Source of the DNA: Amphibalanus amphitrite
Lineage: Eukaryota > Arthropoda > Thecostraca > Balanomorpha > Balanidae
Length of the DNA: 64,000 bases
Direction: 5' to 3'
Assembly: GCF_019059575.1 (NCBI RefSeq)
Contig: NW_024881781.1
Span: forward strand, 1-64,000
In this document: in pieces, positions 48,201 through 62,318 of the stretch
Numbering within the stretch: the first letter of the stretch is position 1
Layout: each line of letters begins with the position of its first letter
Program-made: the position numbers and the translations under genes
The notes under the pieces: generated by a model
What the model was told of the DNA's origin: nothing
Databases searched by the model: none
Seen by the model: only the letters and a program-made list of their open reading frames with translations

Positions 48201-51200
48201 TATCGCCGTTTGGGGCGTGTTGCTAAACCTTGAGTGGTTTCTTCCCACGAACAGGTTTTGCATGTGTGTGAGCTCGGGCCGCGCTCTGTCCTGGTCTGAT
48301 GAAATGGGCGGTCCGTCGAGGCTGGGCTGGGCGATCACAGCTCGGTCTGGTACGGTCTTGTCGTGCGGGCCCAGCGTGTGCGACGGTGGCACAGACATCA
48401 ACTGTTCGCTGCACATTTGCACAATGCACAGTTTCAACGGTCCTTGCTGCCACCTTGCTCTCACTCCTACCAACGACAAAGTAATGTTGCTATTAGGTGC
48501 ACCAGGAAACGCATCGCCTCGCTGCTATAGTTCTTCAATGCACATTGCGCGCGGAACATTGTGTTTGCTGGATGGAACAGGAACTAAAACAATCGATTAG
48601 ATAGCGGTTCAGGCCCGCCATCGCGCCCGCGTCATTTGTTACTATGCCGATTTTCAGCGCGCGCCGCGCACTTCCTGCATGCTATGATGTTGTGGGCCTA
48701 ACAGAACAGACTGGCCTTGCTTTTAAAATGTGCACCCATTTTCAGTTACGGAGCCCATGGCATTCTGGTATTGCTGATATTGCGGACACCCCTGTAACAA
48801 CGCACGATCTGACGCCGCTTGGTCACCTGTCCGCACTGTCGCGGACGCAGTGGTTACATCAGCTGACTCTCAGTCCGGTCGGACCCGGCTCGGCCGCCGC
48901 GCGGCCCACCGGACTTTGTCTCCACAATAGACCGGTCGGCCGCCACGGTCTGTTCACGTGGCGTGCATGTTTGTAAATACACCGGACCCGGCGGTCGCTC
49001 TCTGAGCCGACCGCAGTGGCGTCTCAATGGCCACTGCGCTGTTTATGGAAGGAGACCACTGCGCCGTTTATGGGCGTCGTTGTACTAGGATGATTTGATG
49101 TGACCCTGCACTACTCTGCTCGATGTTAGGATATTCAGGGGCTTGGTTGGCTTCTGGTTGCTCAGCAGTGGGTTGCCCGTTCGTTGCATGCAGATTGACT
49201 GCGGGCAGCCACCTCCATCAGCGTCTGCCATCTACTAATGGACGATCAGGAGATCAATCAGTTGATCATACTATCGGAGTGACTGGCAGTTGGGATCAAT
49301 CAATGAGTCTGAGGAGGTTGGCCCAGAAAACGCCGATAACTGGTCGACTAGGTATGTTTTGTAAATTGGTCCGCCTGTCCTGTTCTGTACTGGTCAATCC
49401 ATCTCCGTCGAACATTATTGCACGAACTAATGAACCTGTCGTGTTTGAATCGGTCGACTGTTGGGAACAAAGAGTTGTCGACCTAGGGGCGTTAGCGTGT
49501 CATACCGTGCCGTGCCGTACTGCGCAGGCTCGATCACAGTGGCACGCGGTACGCCCCTGCGGCTCTGGTTGCAGTGTCAATATTCGATTTCCTTTCGGCG
49601 TATTCAGTGAAAACAAGCTAGCGAATGTTTTGCTAATCGTTTGACCCATGCTGTTCATATTTTTCTAGGATAATTGTTTGGATGAATTTCATTATTTTTT
49701 CTGGTAGTTCCGATGACCGGCTTTCAGTCGTTGTCTTCCATTCCTTGGAATCCTTGGTACGGGTTAGATGAGTTCTAATGGTGCACGTTTGATCCATGTT
49801 CTGTCGCGCAGTGCCGTCCGTGTGCAGCACTGTTCAATGTCAATCTGGGGATCCCCGCTGCCTGGCGCCGCGTCGGATCGCAGGGTCGCCGTGCTAAACA
49901 CAGGCGGAGTGCACAGTGCACTGAGGTGCCGGTGAGACCGTCTGTCCGCAGCTGACGCTCCGTGCCACCGCTCCCTTCCCTCCCCACTCAGCGCGGACGT
50001 CAGTTGGCCGGTTTGACGGCTCTGCGGGGACAAAGTGCAGCGCGTCACGGAGTCGGCTGATGCAACGCGAATGGTGCGATGGACGAACGGTTTTAGGACG
50101 ACCCCCCCCCTCTCCGTCGTGTCGACGTCCGAAGATGGGGCGCACATGCCGCTGGCACTCATCTCTACAGTGTGATCAGCATGTGGATGGGACGAAGTTT
50201 ATATTGGCGTGACGTGGATTCGTTTCTGCAGAGAGAAGTCGTTCTCTTGTAAGCTTGTGACCACGACTGCGAATGGGGGGAGGTGCGTGCGAAGGGCGCC
50301 GTGCTGTCGAAAGGTCGCTTGTAGCCTTGTAAAAGACTTGTGGGTGCATTTTCATCATTGTGGGTGCAAATTTTAGGATTGTGGGTGCATTTGCCCCCAC
50401 AAAGAGATATAAAATTACACCCTGCCTCCGTCAGTGAAATGCATTCAATGCGATATTGCGGCCGCAATTGCATTCATATCCCACCTGCAATGGCGCCAAA
50501 TGTCCGGTCTCATCACATATTCCAGTTGCCCGTCCCGCCTCGCTTCTCTCGCTTCTCCCCAGGCTCTATCCATGCCATTGAGATTCAGCGCAGCAGCGAT
50601 ACACCTTGTAGTCGGTGTGGGATGTCGGACCTGTAAACGGTCCATCGATCTGGGAGCTGAGTGGGCCCATCGCTCTTTTACCGCAGCTGGTAACGCCTAG
50701 CTTGACGATGCTGTCGTAGACAGCGGTGCTGGGCGGAACTACCGGTCGATTGAGACGGGGCTGATATCGCGTAAGCAAGGACTGAGGTTCGGTGAGGAAG
50801 GGACTGGGCTATTGCTAGGAGGTTAGTGTCTTTTGAAGAAATTCATTTTATCTGCAGCGTATCATGCCGACGTGCCATAGTTCGGTAGGCCTATAGCATA
50901 GCATTGCAGTTTTTAGAATTTATCAATGAACATAATCTTAATGATGATGTAAGGCATTGAAGGTCTGTGTTCTTCTGGAAAAGGCGCGGGTGCCCTAAGA
51001 ATATTTGAAGTCCTTTGACGATTCCTGTGTTGTAGACTGGCGACTCGAGACCGTCGTACTGAGGTTGGCGTCGTTTGTTTGGTCTCTTCCTGGGAAATAT
51101 TGATCAGTAATAATTGCGTAGCTCGGGACTGTGGTTTGCTGATGTCAAATATTGTGAATGCTGCTGCGCACTAGCACTGTACCGGACGGCTGTGGTTGGA

Positions 51201-52395
51201 AACTGCGCCATAGTCTGCTCCGCAAACAAGCTGCATCCTCCCACCTCAGCAGAGAGGGGTGGTGCAATGCCACCCGACCCGAGCGTGTTCGGTGCCTGAT
51301 GCGCCGTTTCCAGGTTACCGGCCTAGCCAACTCCCCGCCCCGTCCGCTGACCTGACCGACCACTCTCCACGGCTGTGGCCCGTGGCTTCCCACCGCGCCG
51401 CGCCAGGCGCGTTCAAAGGTCGCCCGTGACGGCCGGGCGATGCGTCACATGTGACGTCGACCGACAGCCCACCCTCAGACGGAGTGACGCCCCGAGAAAC
51501 GACGGCCGACTTGGCGCCTGACTCACCGCCGCATGTCACCGACTAACAAACACACACACACTCACACGGAGGGAGATACGTTCAGACAAGGACCGTTACA
51601 TTATTTAATATTGAGTTGGCGCGCGCGTATACGTAGTAGTTTTCACCTTGGATGCCATCAGCACTCGGCGTGGTTTACGATGTAGGTGAGTGGGCTTCTG
51701 TATGGGGAACACGACACTGCTGATGGGATGCAGGACATGTGTATTGTGTTGTCTGTGAGCTGGCCATTGCTCGGACACACCGATCGGTGGTCTGATATTC
51801 ACTGCTGTGGGTGACGGACAGGTCGCGGAAGGGCGAGGTGTAGCTGGAGCAGGCCCGTACTAGACCACCCTGTGTGTGAGAAATCCGTTTTGCGTCATGC
51901 ATGTTGGATCGGTGATCGCTGCTATAGAGTGTAGTTATGTAGAAGGTTGCAACTGCAGGCCATGTAAGTGGTGTTGTGGGCCAACGCTTGCAGCCCTGTG
52001 GCAATGTCAGAGCTTGAAATCAACACTTGATGTCTGTGACCCTTTTTTAGGTCATTTTGTTATGGTATTCCGTGTCGGCATTTCGCTGTTTGTAAACTAA
52101 CCCGTACACCATGAAGGGAAGCTGATGGGTGTTCTGTTACTTGTTAGCATTCCGTAACGATATGCCGCGTTAGCGAATAGCCACCATACCTCTTCGGTCT
52201 GCTCACCGTTTGTCGTGAACAAGCCGTGTTGTAATTCCCGATGTAACACCGTTATGTCTGCCTTGCCCGCAGATCGTCGAGGGTCGACGCACGGTCAAGG
52301 GCAAGCTGGAGGTCAAGATGCGCATGCGTAAGCCGGCAGTGTCCGACCAAGTGGAACAGATCAAGGAGAAGTGGCTCGTCATCGACAAGCTGTAG
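12273..52395 (+). CDS. CC2D1: CC2D1 / Lethal (2) giant discs: four DM14 repeats and a C2 domain
   Basis: Sixteen coding exons, all in phase: 12273-12326, 12561-12705, 13839-13939, 14408-14676, 15436-15632, 16378-16547, 16941-17225, 17680-17821, 18096-18239, 19240-19433, 19846-20001, 20298-20473, 21625-21745, 25441-25592, 29633-29726, 52273-52395. Total 2,523 nt, 840 residues. Lgd/CC2D1 binds the ESCRT-III subunit CHMP4/Shrub through its DM14 repeats and controls endosomal sorting, including Notch. DM14 repeats lie at about 161-219, 275-337, 393-455 and 504-567, each with the K..GD/S..AR.Y.R..K core, separated by Ala/Pro-rich linkers. YETREFQIVK (about 670) leads into the C2 domain (about 688-820), which ends KWLVIDKL. 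The chain stops there, whereas known family members continue past the C2 domain. Exons 2, 13 and 15 are followed by duplicated donor sites. Confidence 0.92.
12690..12995 (+). repeat. Tandem copies of exon 2 end plus 5' splice site
   Basis: The last bases of CC2D1 exon 2, CGACGACCGAAACCCA, followed by GTGAG, recur in diverged form four more times. The GT positions are 12706 (the donor I use), 12757, 12841 (GTGAT), 12888 and 12984 (AG|GTGAGTG). Spacings are 51, 84, 47 and 96 bp. Each copy keeps a CGNCGAACNAAANCCAG-like word before the GT. This is an array of donor-like sites, not a simple microsatellite. Confidence 0.8.
13741..13784. repeat. Short tandem repeat, about 10-bp unit
   Basis: Four diverged copies of GTTTACCGTC in CC2D1 intron 2, just before the exon 3 acceptor. 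Confidence 0.6.
18373..18932. repeat. TGACTCAA-type minisatellite in CC2D1 intron 9
   Basis: About 560 bp dominated by GACTCAACTC and TGACTCGACTCA phrases in both orientations, interrupted by a G-run at 18665-18683. The edges (GGGTTGGGCTCGACT and the inverse-like AGTCAAGCACAACCC) resemble inverted termini, so this may be a DNA transposon made mostly of internal repeats. No clean target duplication was found. Confidence 0.6.
21732..22075 (+). repeat. Tandem copies of exon 13 end plus 5' splice site
   Basis: The end of CC2D1 exon 13 (GGGAGTTCCCCTGGCCGCAG) followed by GTCAGTCG is repeated in diverged form through the first 330 bp of intron 13. The clearest copy is GTGGGGAATTACCCTGGCC then ACAG|GTCAGTCGG, with GT at 21856. 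Weaker copies lie around 21809, 21875, 21930, 21963 and 22020. All keep a TTCCCTGG-like word before a GTCAGT-like word. Confidence 0.75.
23064..24009 (+). mobile_element. TTAA-ended MITE, element C (946 bp)
   Basis: In CC2D1 intron 13. Ends are TTAACCCTAGAACGCC and the inverse of TTAACCCTCGCACGAC. Subterminal G-run/C-run hairpins have cores GGTTGTATCAACC (left, about 23082-23111) and GGTCGTAACAACC (right, about 23939-23964). The interior is nearly identical to the inverted copy at 43726-44667, including an 89-codon frame that differs by one residue. It has several GGTCAGGTCA and TTGACC words and no transposase. Confidence 0.86.
24425..24720. repeat. Polypyrimidine tract, about 300 bp
   Basis: Nearly continuous C/T-rich sequence on the plus strand in CC2D1 intron 13, built of TCTCCCT/CTTTCC phrases without a fixed period. 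Long frames across it are low-complexity artefacts. Confidence 0.75.
26879..27179. mobile_element. hAT-type MITE, head-to-tail dimer of GGAGTC repeats
   Basis: The outer ends are CAGGGCTGCGGAGTC and GACTCCGCAGCCCTG, with an internal end at 27016-27030 and a second start at about 27036. Each half is about 150 bp, mostly (GGAGTC)n with a ACCGAAAATC..CGACTCC tail. The whole 301-bp unit, not each half, is flanked by a perfect 8-bp duplication, GTAGAAAT (26871-26878 and 27180-27187). The dimer therefore moved or formed as one insertion. Confidence 0.88.
27243..28182 (-). mobile_element. TTAA-ended MITE, element D (940 bp)
   Basis: In CC2D1 intron 14; the reverse-oriented sister of element B at 6296-7220. 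Ends are TTAACCCGCGAGTTGCTGGG and the inverse of TTAACCCGGCAGTTGCTGGG. A G-run/C-run hairpin with core GGCGTTTAACGCC sits at the right end (about 28106-28138); the left-end hairpin has partly decayed (GGCGTTAAACCCCC). The GGCGCGCC hairpin next to CAAATTTTGGGTACC is also present (about 27314-27343). Confidence 0.86.
28618..29103 (+). mobile_element. TTAA-ended MITE, second family, copy 1 (486 bp)
   Basis: Ends are TTAAAGGGACCCTCCCACCT and its exact inverse, in CC2D1 intron 14. The interior is about 440 bp with no frame. The reverse-oriented copy is at 31944-32418. TTAA at both outer edges again points to piggyBac-like mobilisation, but the end sequence (AGGGACC) differs from elements A-F. Confidence 0.85.
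29706..29945 (+). repeat. Tandem copies of exon 15 end plus 5' splice site
   Basis: The end of CC2D1 exon 15 and its donor (CACAAGGCCTACAAC then GTGAGTACCT) recur four more times at 40, 40, 44 and 46 bp spacing. The GT positions are 29727 (used), 29767 (GTAAGTACCT), 29807, 29851 and 29897; a sixth copy at about 29927-29945 has decayed. All five donors match the consensus. Only the first keeps the frame into exon 16. Confidence 0.9.
30582..30675. repeat. Direct duplication with internal hairpin
   Basis: AACTCTGTGAGACC and what follows occur twice, 49 bp apart (30582 and 30631). Each copy contains a short hairpin (CCACGATTCCTAGTCGTGG in the first). Confidence 0.65.
31944..32418 (-). mobile_element. 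TTAA-ended MITE, second family, copy 2 (475 bp)
   Basis: Reverse-oriented copy of 28618-29103 in CC2D1 intron 15, with the same TTAAAGGGACCCTCCCACCT ends. About 150 bp in the middle differ from copy 1, so the two are not recent duplicates of each other. Confidence 0.85.
33555..34552. mobile_element. TTAA-ended MITE, element E (998 bp)
   Basis: In CC2D1 intron 15. Ends are TTAACCCGCGCACCGACGGG and its exact inverse. Subterminal hairpins have cores GGCGGATGACCGCC (left, about 33590-33620) and GGCGGATATCCGCC (right, about 34509-34535), between G and C runs. An inner palindrome has 25-bp arms at 33846-33870 and 33937-33961, around a cluster of GGTCA words. No coding frame. Confidence 0.87.
35580..36400. 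mobile_element. Possible decayed relative of element E
   Basis: TCTCCCATTGACTT, AAAATTGACCCGACC and GGTCATTTAACGTGACCTGG resemble phrases in the right half of element E in the same order. No TTAA termini or hairpins were found, so only a fragment is proposed. Confidence 0.4.
42889..43252. repeat. Degenerate minisatellite with acceptor-like words
   Basis: About eight diverged units of 33-45 bp built on GGTCAACCCACGNTCCGGCA, most preceded by TTGCAGG or CTGCAGG. Lies inside the large CC2D1 intron. No exon adjoins it. Frames across it (43025-43729) are composed of the repeat and are not taken as a gene. Confidence 0.7.
43726..44667 (-). mobile_element. TTAA-ended MITE, element F (942 bp)
   Basis: Reverse-oriented sister of element C. 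Ends are TTAACCCTCGCCCGTAAACG and the inverse of TTAACTCTCGCCCATG. Hairpin cores are GGTTGGTGCGACC (about 43770-43798) and GGTTGCACCAACC (about 44622-44650), nearly inverse to each other. Unlike C, it carries at 44561-44600 the GGTACCCAAAATTTGG module of elements B and D, with a hairpin stem GGCGGCGC/GCGCCGCC around TGC (44575-44593). It is therefore a mosaic. Confidence 0.86.
47070..47480. mobile_element. Fragment of a TTAA-type element
   Basis: Several GGTCA/TTGACC words, the phrase ACGCGTCTTGACAAGAC shared with 62577-62593, and a right edge GGCCGGCTAGGGTTAA ending at 47480. The left end could not be found. Confidence 0.4.
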
Positions 52396-53447
52396 GCTCA
52401 GCTGCACTGCCTGACGGACATTTTCAGCTTGGTCTACAGCTCTGCCACCAGCCTGTGCACGCAGCAGTTCAGCCTGCTCTTTAGCCTAGAGTGGAGCGTT
52501 CAATCTTTTCACACTCTCACACAGCTTCGGTCCAGAGTGCAGCACAGCCGTGTTGTAGAGCAATTCGGCCTGGGGCCCCTGGGGGCCACTGCTACTACTA
52601 TGTTGGTGGTTTGCTGCCTGGTGGGTGTCAAACACTCACACAAGTTGCTGATGTAGGGTATTGATGCTGAATCGGTGCTGTATGCGGGCCAGTCTCCTGG
52701 CCTAGTTCGCTGGTATTACGAAGTCGCCTGTGATGACTACATGCTATAACACAGCACCCGGCGTTCCTATGTAGCCGTGTTGGTGGTGCGTACGCTTTGT
52801 GGCATGTAGCGCAGCTCTGCGCCTTTAGGCGAACGCCGTGGGTGATGCTTTACGCGATGAAAGACTGCACGACTGACTTCAAACTCTGTCTACTACTGAG
52901 ATGGGATGGCGTTGATTATATGCGCCGCTGCGTTGTGACGGCTCGTGTAGGGCACTGGGATGCCATCGCAGCTGAAACCTTTGGCCTCGGGCAGTGCCCC
53001 TGGGCGGGCTGCGGAGCTCCGCCACGCCACGCCCAGCCCCCTGGCCTTGCCCGCACTGGCGGCCACCGGGCGGCTATTTCTGTTCGTCCGTGTGGCGTGA
53101 GGCGGTGCAGGGGCGGGAGCTGCGTGTGCGAGCCGCCCATCGGGCAGCCAGTCTGGCTGAGGTCCAGTTACACTACTGAACTCCGGCCCAACACAGCTGA
53201 TCTAGCAGGGGCTCTGCTACGGAACAGGGCGGGTGCTACGCAAACTGATGTGATGGATTGCACGCTGGTCGGTGTGTCGATGTGACAGGGCCATTAGGCT
53301 GGGTGCTGTGTATACTTCTGTGGTCGCGGGCGCGGACTAGACGGACACTGCCGTCCGACTCCCAGGCCCGCTACGCTCTGCAATGGAGATCATATATTGG
53401 GGTCGGGGCTATTGTGATGTCTGCCTGTGAGCTATCACATGAATAAA
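52396..53447 (+). other. CC2D1 3' UTR with poly(A) signal
   Basis: AATAAA at 53442-53447 is the first such hexamer after the stop at 52393-52395. Later plus-strand AATAAA words at 54431 and 54442 could give a longer form that overlaps the convergent KLF transcript. Frames here (for example 52797-53285) lack domains. Confidence 0.5.
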
Positions 53448-54424
53448 CATAATGATGCAACGCATTACTCTTGGTCAATGGGGCAGGATGCATTCGCCAT
53501 GAAAATTAGTTATCAACAGGATGGGAGTGACAGTAATGTAGGTATATCTGGGATCCGTGGTTGCCATTCTCGCGCGTTTTCGCTCGTTTGGAAGACGGTC
53601 TCACCGGAACTACCCCTTGCTCCGTTCCCCGTGCCGTTGCCGTGCGAAGACCGCTTGGCAACGGGTCTCTCAGTCTCCGCACGTCAGTCCCGATTCCTGA
53701 ACGTTTTGTCAAACTCGGCAAACTGGTGGGCGATGTTTGACATGGCCGCCCCCGCACTGGCCTTCCTTAGTGCAGCGCCCACAGCTCGAATGAAGCCAGT
53801 CGTGCACAGTGCAGAGCTATATTTAGCCACATCCGTCAAACGTATGACCATCGAAGGCACGTCAAAACCGGCTGGGGTTGGTGGGAACCGGTGTTACGAC
53901 TGCCGACGGGTCAGAGCCGGTGTCGCTGGCTCAGCAACGCGACTTGAAACAGGCACTACAGCGCTGACTGAGCCTGACCCGACATTAGAACCCACTCGAG
54001 TTTGATCTTGTGTTTTAGTGCGTACTGCACAGCGGACATAATTGATGCTGACGATAGGAATACCTGCTCGAGCGATCATGACTTTGATCGCGAACGCCAC
54101 CTGGCGACGTGTTGATTGAATCAATAGTGTGTGTATCCGTGTTAAGTTAAAATTCGTTCGATGTGTGGCTGGCCCAGTGGCGACTGACACCGCGTGCCCA
54201 CTCCGACAGTGTTGCTTTCCCCTACGGGAAGTTCCCTTGCGCCTCATGCTTTTGGTCATGAGCTTGACTCTCGATCTAAGCGATCGTAACTGCTGATGAC
54301 AAGTAGTCTTGTCATCAGCCCGTAACGACGGACACCATCTCGCACCATACATCACGCAGTAAAAGAGGATGGTCATGTCACGTAGTGTGTATATTATTAC
54401 AGTCATTAAAGCTGAATACACCAA
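53448..54424. other. Intergenic between convergent genes, no gene recognised
   Basis: Long frames on both strands (53427-54005 plus, 53894-54472 minus) overlap each other and show no family resemblance. The region probably holds the 3' ends of CC2D1 and the KLF gene. Confidence 0.4.
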
Positions 54425-54450
54425 CACATAAATAAAAACAAAATAAATAC
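54425..54450 (-). promoter_or_regulatory. AU-rich element in the KLF 3' UTR
   Basis: Read on the minus strand, this is an AT-only-like run with two ATTTA pentamers (GTATTTATTTTG then TTTTTATTTATG), about 225 bases past the KLF stop codon. AUUUA-containing elements destabilise immediate-early mRNAs, which fits a TIEG/cabut-type gene. Confidence 0.5.
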
Positions 54451-54673
54451 ACTCGGCTGCGCGGAGGTACAAACGCCGCTTAGGGCCGGTGCTGCGTCAG
54501 GTACTGTCTCTCCGAATATAACCTTCTCCGCCGTTCTCCATATTGTCTTAACGAGTTTCGACCGTTCTCCAACTCGATCCAACAATGTCTGTCACAGTCT
54601 GGACAACTCCACACTCTCGGGGACGCCCCTCTCCCTCAGAGATCGAGCTCAAGAGACGTTTGCGGCGCGGCGC

Positions 54674-58797
<4,124 letters not shown>

Positions 58798-59250
58798 CCT
58801 TCCTCACTGAATATCACTGAGCGACTTCAAAACAGCAACGCGCCCTGCACACACCCACCCTTCTCTGGTCGGCACCGCCAAATAACAAAGCTCGCTCGTG
58901 TCGTTTCTGCGCTGGCGCCGTGCGGGGTTCGTACCTGGGCGGGTGTGCGTACCGACCAATGAGCGGCGGGGGTGCGGCCCCGCCGGCCAATCGCCGGCCG
59001 CGCTGTCCACGTGAACAGTGCGTGCACCGCGCCGGCTGTTCACGTGAAGCCAGCCCGTTGCGTCACGGGGAGGGCATGGTGCGGCGGCCGCGCTAGGGGC
59101 GGGGAGGGGGGGGGGAGTGGAGGACGGACGGGGGTGGGGCTCCGATGGAGGTCAAGCGCTGGAAACTGGAAAGTGACGCGGGAAGGGGGATTGGCCGGTG
59201 CAGCCTGCGGGGAGCGATGGACGGTCGCGGAGGCCGGAGGGAAAGAATGA
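58798..59250 (-). promoter_or_regulatory. KLF promoter region with E-box inverted repeat
   Basis: GC-rich sequence upstream of the KLF ATG. It holds two CCAAT words (58955-58959 and 58987-58991) and a perfect 11-bp inverted repeat: CACGTGAACAG at 59008-59018 and CTGTTCACGTG at 59036-59046, separated by 17 bp, so each arm contains a CACGTG E-box. Function is inferred from position and motif only. Confidence 0.55.
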
Positions 59251-60020
59251 ATACAAGACGGTGCGCTTCTTCTTTAGTAGCGCAAAGTAAATGTAAATTA
59301 GATGGTGTACGAGTAAATGTTATTTTGCAATGACACTTTGAAGAAATATTTATGCAATGAGGCTAAGTCACGTTGAATTAATAGTAACGTTATTTTCATG
59401 TTATTGGTATCGTAATATCTAAAGTCGGCGAAAACAAGCTCACAAATTTATATAATTATTTAAACCTCTCCCGTCTTCAGAATACTACAAATGTGTTTAA
59501 ATGTTTTTATTCCATTTTACCTTTATCAACTATTTAGGTACGGTACTCAAGAATGTTCATAAGTATAGTATAACTATTATTTACAACTGTTAACATAGAG
59601 TAGAATTGCTCATAAGCATACCTAACTATTATTTACAACTGTTAAGTGTTAACATAGAGAAGCGTAAAGCGAGAGTAAAATGATAATAGTGTGTTATACC
59701 TATTGAACTGAAAAGGAAACTATGACCTCTGGCAGCCTAATTATCCTTTTCATTTTGATTTCGTTTTTCGGCAATAAGTTTGCTTAATTTTGGTGGGTTG
59801 CGTACAAATTGAGACTCGCCTTATTGTTTGAATTGTTAATAATTAAGACGAAAGCAAAACATGCCACAAAAACGACAGATAAACATCGCTCAACAATTTC
59901 GATCACGTAGGAACTAATTGGGACCTTTCGGAAACAGGTTACAACAATAAGTAAAAAAAAAAAAAGACCAAAGCAAGCATATATGCGCTTACTGATCTCG
60001 CGCAGTTTGTTATCATCTGT
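59251..60020. repeat. AT-rich intergenic with a 53-bp direct duplication
   Basis: No gene seen. A 53-bp unit beginning CATAAGTATA at 59558 recurs at 59611 (CATAAGCATA) with ACTATTATTTACAACTGTTA conserved in both. The rest is unremarkable AT-rich sequence. Confidence 0.55.
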
Positions 60021-60278
60021 GAGTCTGTGCCGCCGAGCGCCGGTGCATTGCGGGATAGTATACTTCTCTAGACGACAGCTGTAGCCGACCGAATAACAGT
60101 GTCATATTCAGGGACGTGGTGCGACCTGCTGTGTGGCCTTTCCTAGTAGTTTCCAGATCATTTGTGCAGGAGGATTATGCGCTACTGCTAATGTCCCCCG
60201 CGTTTTGGTTCGGTTGTTTTCTACAAGGGTAGGTATACTGTTCCGCAAAACACCGGAGCACGGCAGTATAGCCTAACC
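60021..60278. mobile_element. Long-TIR MITE, diverged copy
   Basis: The left arm (GTGCCGCCGAGCGCCGGTGC...) at about 60021-60065 pairs imperfectly with the right arm at about 60233-60278, which ends in GCCTAACC. It matches the better-preserved element at 60558-60780 in order and wording. Confidence 0.6.
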
Positions 60279-60557
60279 ATCTGACTTCAAAACATGAGCA
60301 AACGCTTCTCGTTAATCAAGCTTACTTTCAGCTAAATTTACGTGCAAAACAATTGTTGTCCAGTCGAAGTGTTTTAATTGACAATGCAATTAATCAACCG
60401 CAAAAAATATCATTTTTTGCTGGTCTCTCGTAAGTCGTCACGCATCTCAAAAGGTATACGGTCGCTTGTAGGCAAGAGCTCAGAAAACGACGCGCAATTA
60501 TCATCAAATCAGACCTTCCGGTAACAGACTTAGTAGCTGTTATGCGTAAGGCTGGTC

Positions 60558-60780
60558 ACTGGTTAGGCTGTGCCGCCGTGCGCCGGTGCCTTGCGGGACA
60601 GTATCAAACTCCCAAGGACAACTGAAACCGAGGGGGGCCACAGCGTCAAATGCCTTAGCAACGTTCTGCGACCCGTTGTCCCAGAATGTCACAGACGTCC
60701 TCGCATTCGGTTCAGTTGTTCTCCAGAGGCGGATACTGTTCCGCAAGACACCAAACGCACGGCGGCACAGCCTAACCAGT
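60558..60780. mobile_element. Long-TIR MITE, 223 bp
   Basis: ACTGGTTAGGCTGTGCCGCC at 60558-60577 is exactly inverted at 60761-60780. The pairing continues with mismatches for about 45 bp (GCCGGTGCCTTGCGGGACAG against its near-inverse). No target duplication was settled on, because the flanks could be part of the arms. Confidence 0.75.
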
Positions 60781-61939
<1,159 letters not shown>

Positions 61940-62318
61940 GGGCTGCTGAATTTTATCCTGCTCTCTATCACACGCGATGCCAGAATCGCTGCCAGACTCG
62001 GCAGTGACCTCAGACGGAGGGCGCGACTACTGCCGACTGTCTCTGAGGGATGACGAGTCACGTGACACTGGTAGGGTGCAGGGAGCCGCTCATGGTTACC
62101 AGGTGAACAGGGACACTAACACTGCAGGACAGAAACATCAGACATGACGGCACCGCGGTCCGCAACCGCCATCACGAGACGAGATTCTGCTTCAGGTCGG
62201 CCAGACATCAAAAAAGGTTGACAGCTCGCAATTTTTACGGCATTTGGCAAACCCGCCTAGCGTGCCGCAACCTACCATACCATTCTCGCACGACATTCGT
62301 CGTTATGACGTGAACTTA

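Larger units (their letters stand above)
29946..52272. other. Remainder of the 22.5-kb intron 15 of CC2D1, no nested gene recognised
   Basis: Apart from the elements listed separately, I found no exon with domain content on either strand. GC-rich islands at about 37.3-38.0, 41.1-41.4, 42.2-42.5, 45.9-46.2, 47.6-47.8 and 51.2-51.5 kb produce long overlapping frames in several phases at once, which is base composition rather than coding. Single E-box words (CACGTG) occur at several places. Regulatory use is possible but unproven. Confidence 0.5.

Noticed and set aside
53427..54472. 192-codon frames on both strands between CC2D1 and the KLF gene
   Set aside because: They overlap each other in opposite directions, have no recognisable family and no conserved-looking blocks.
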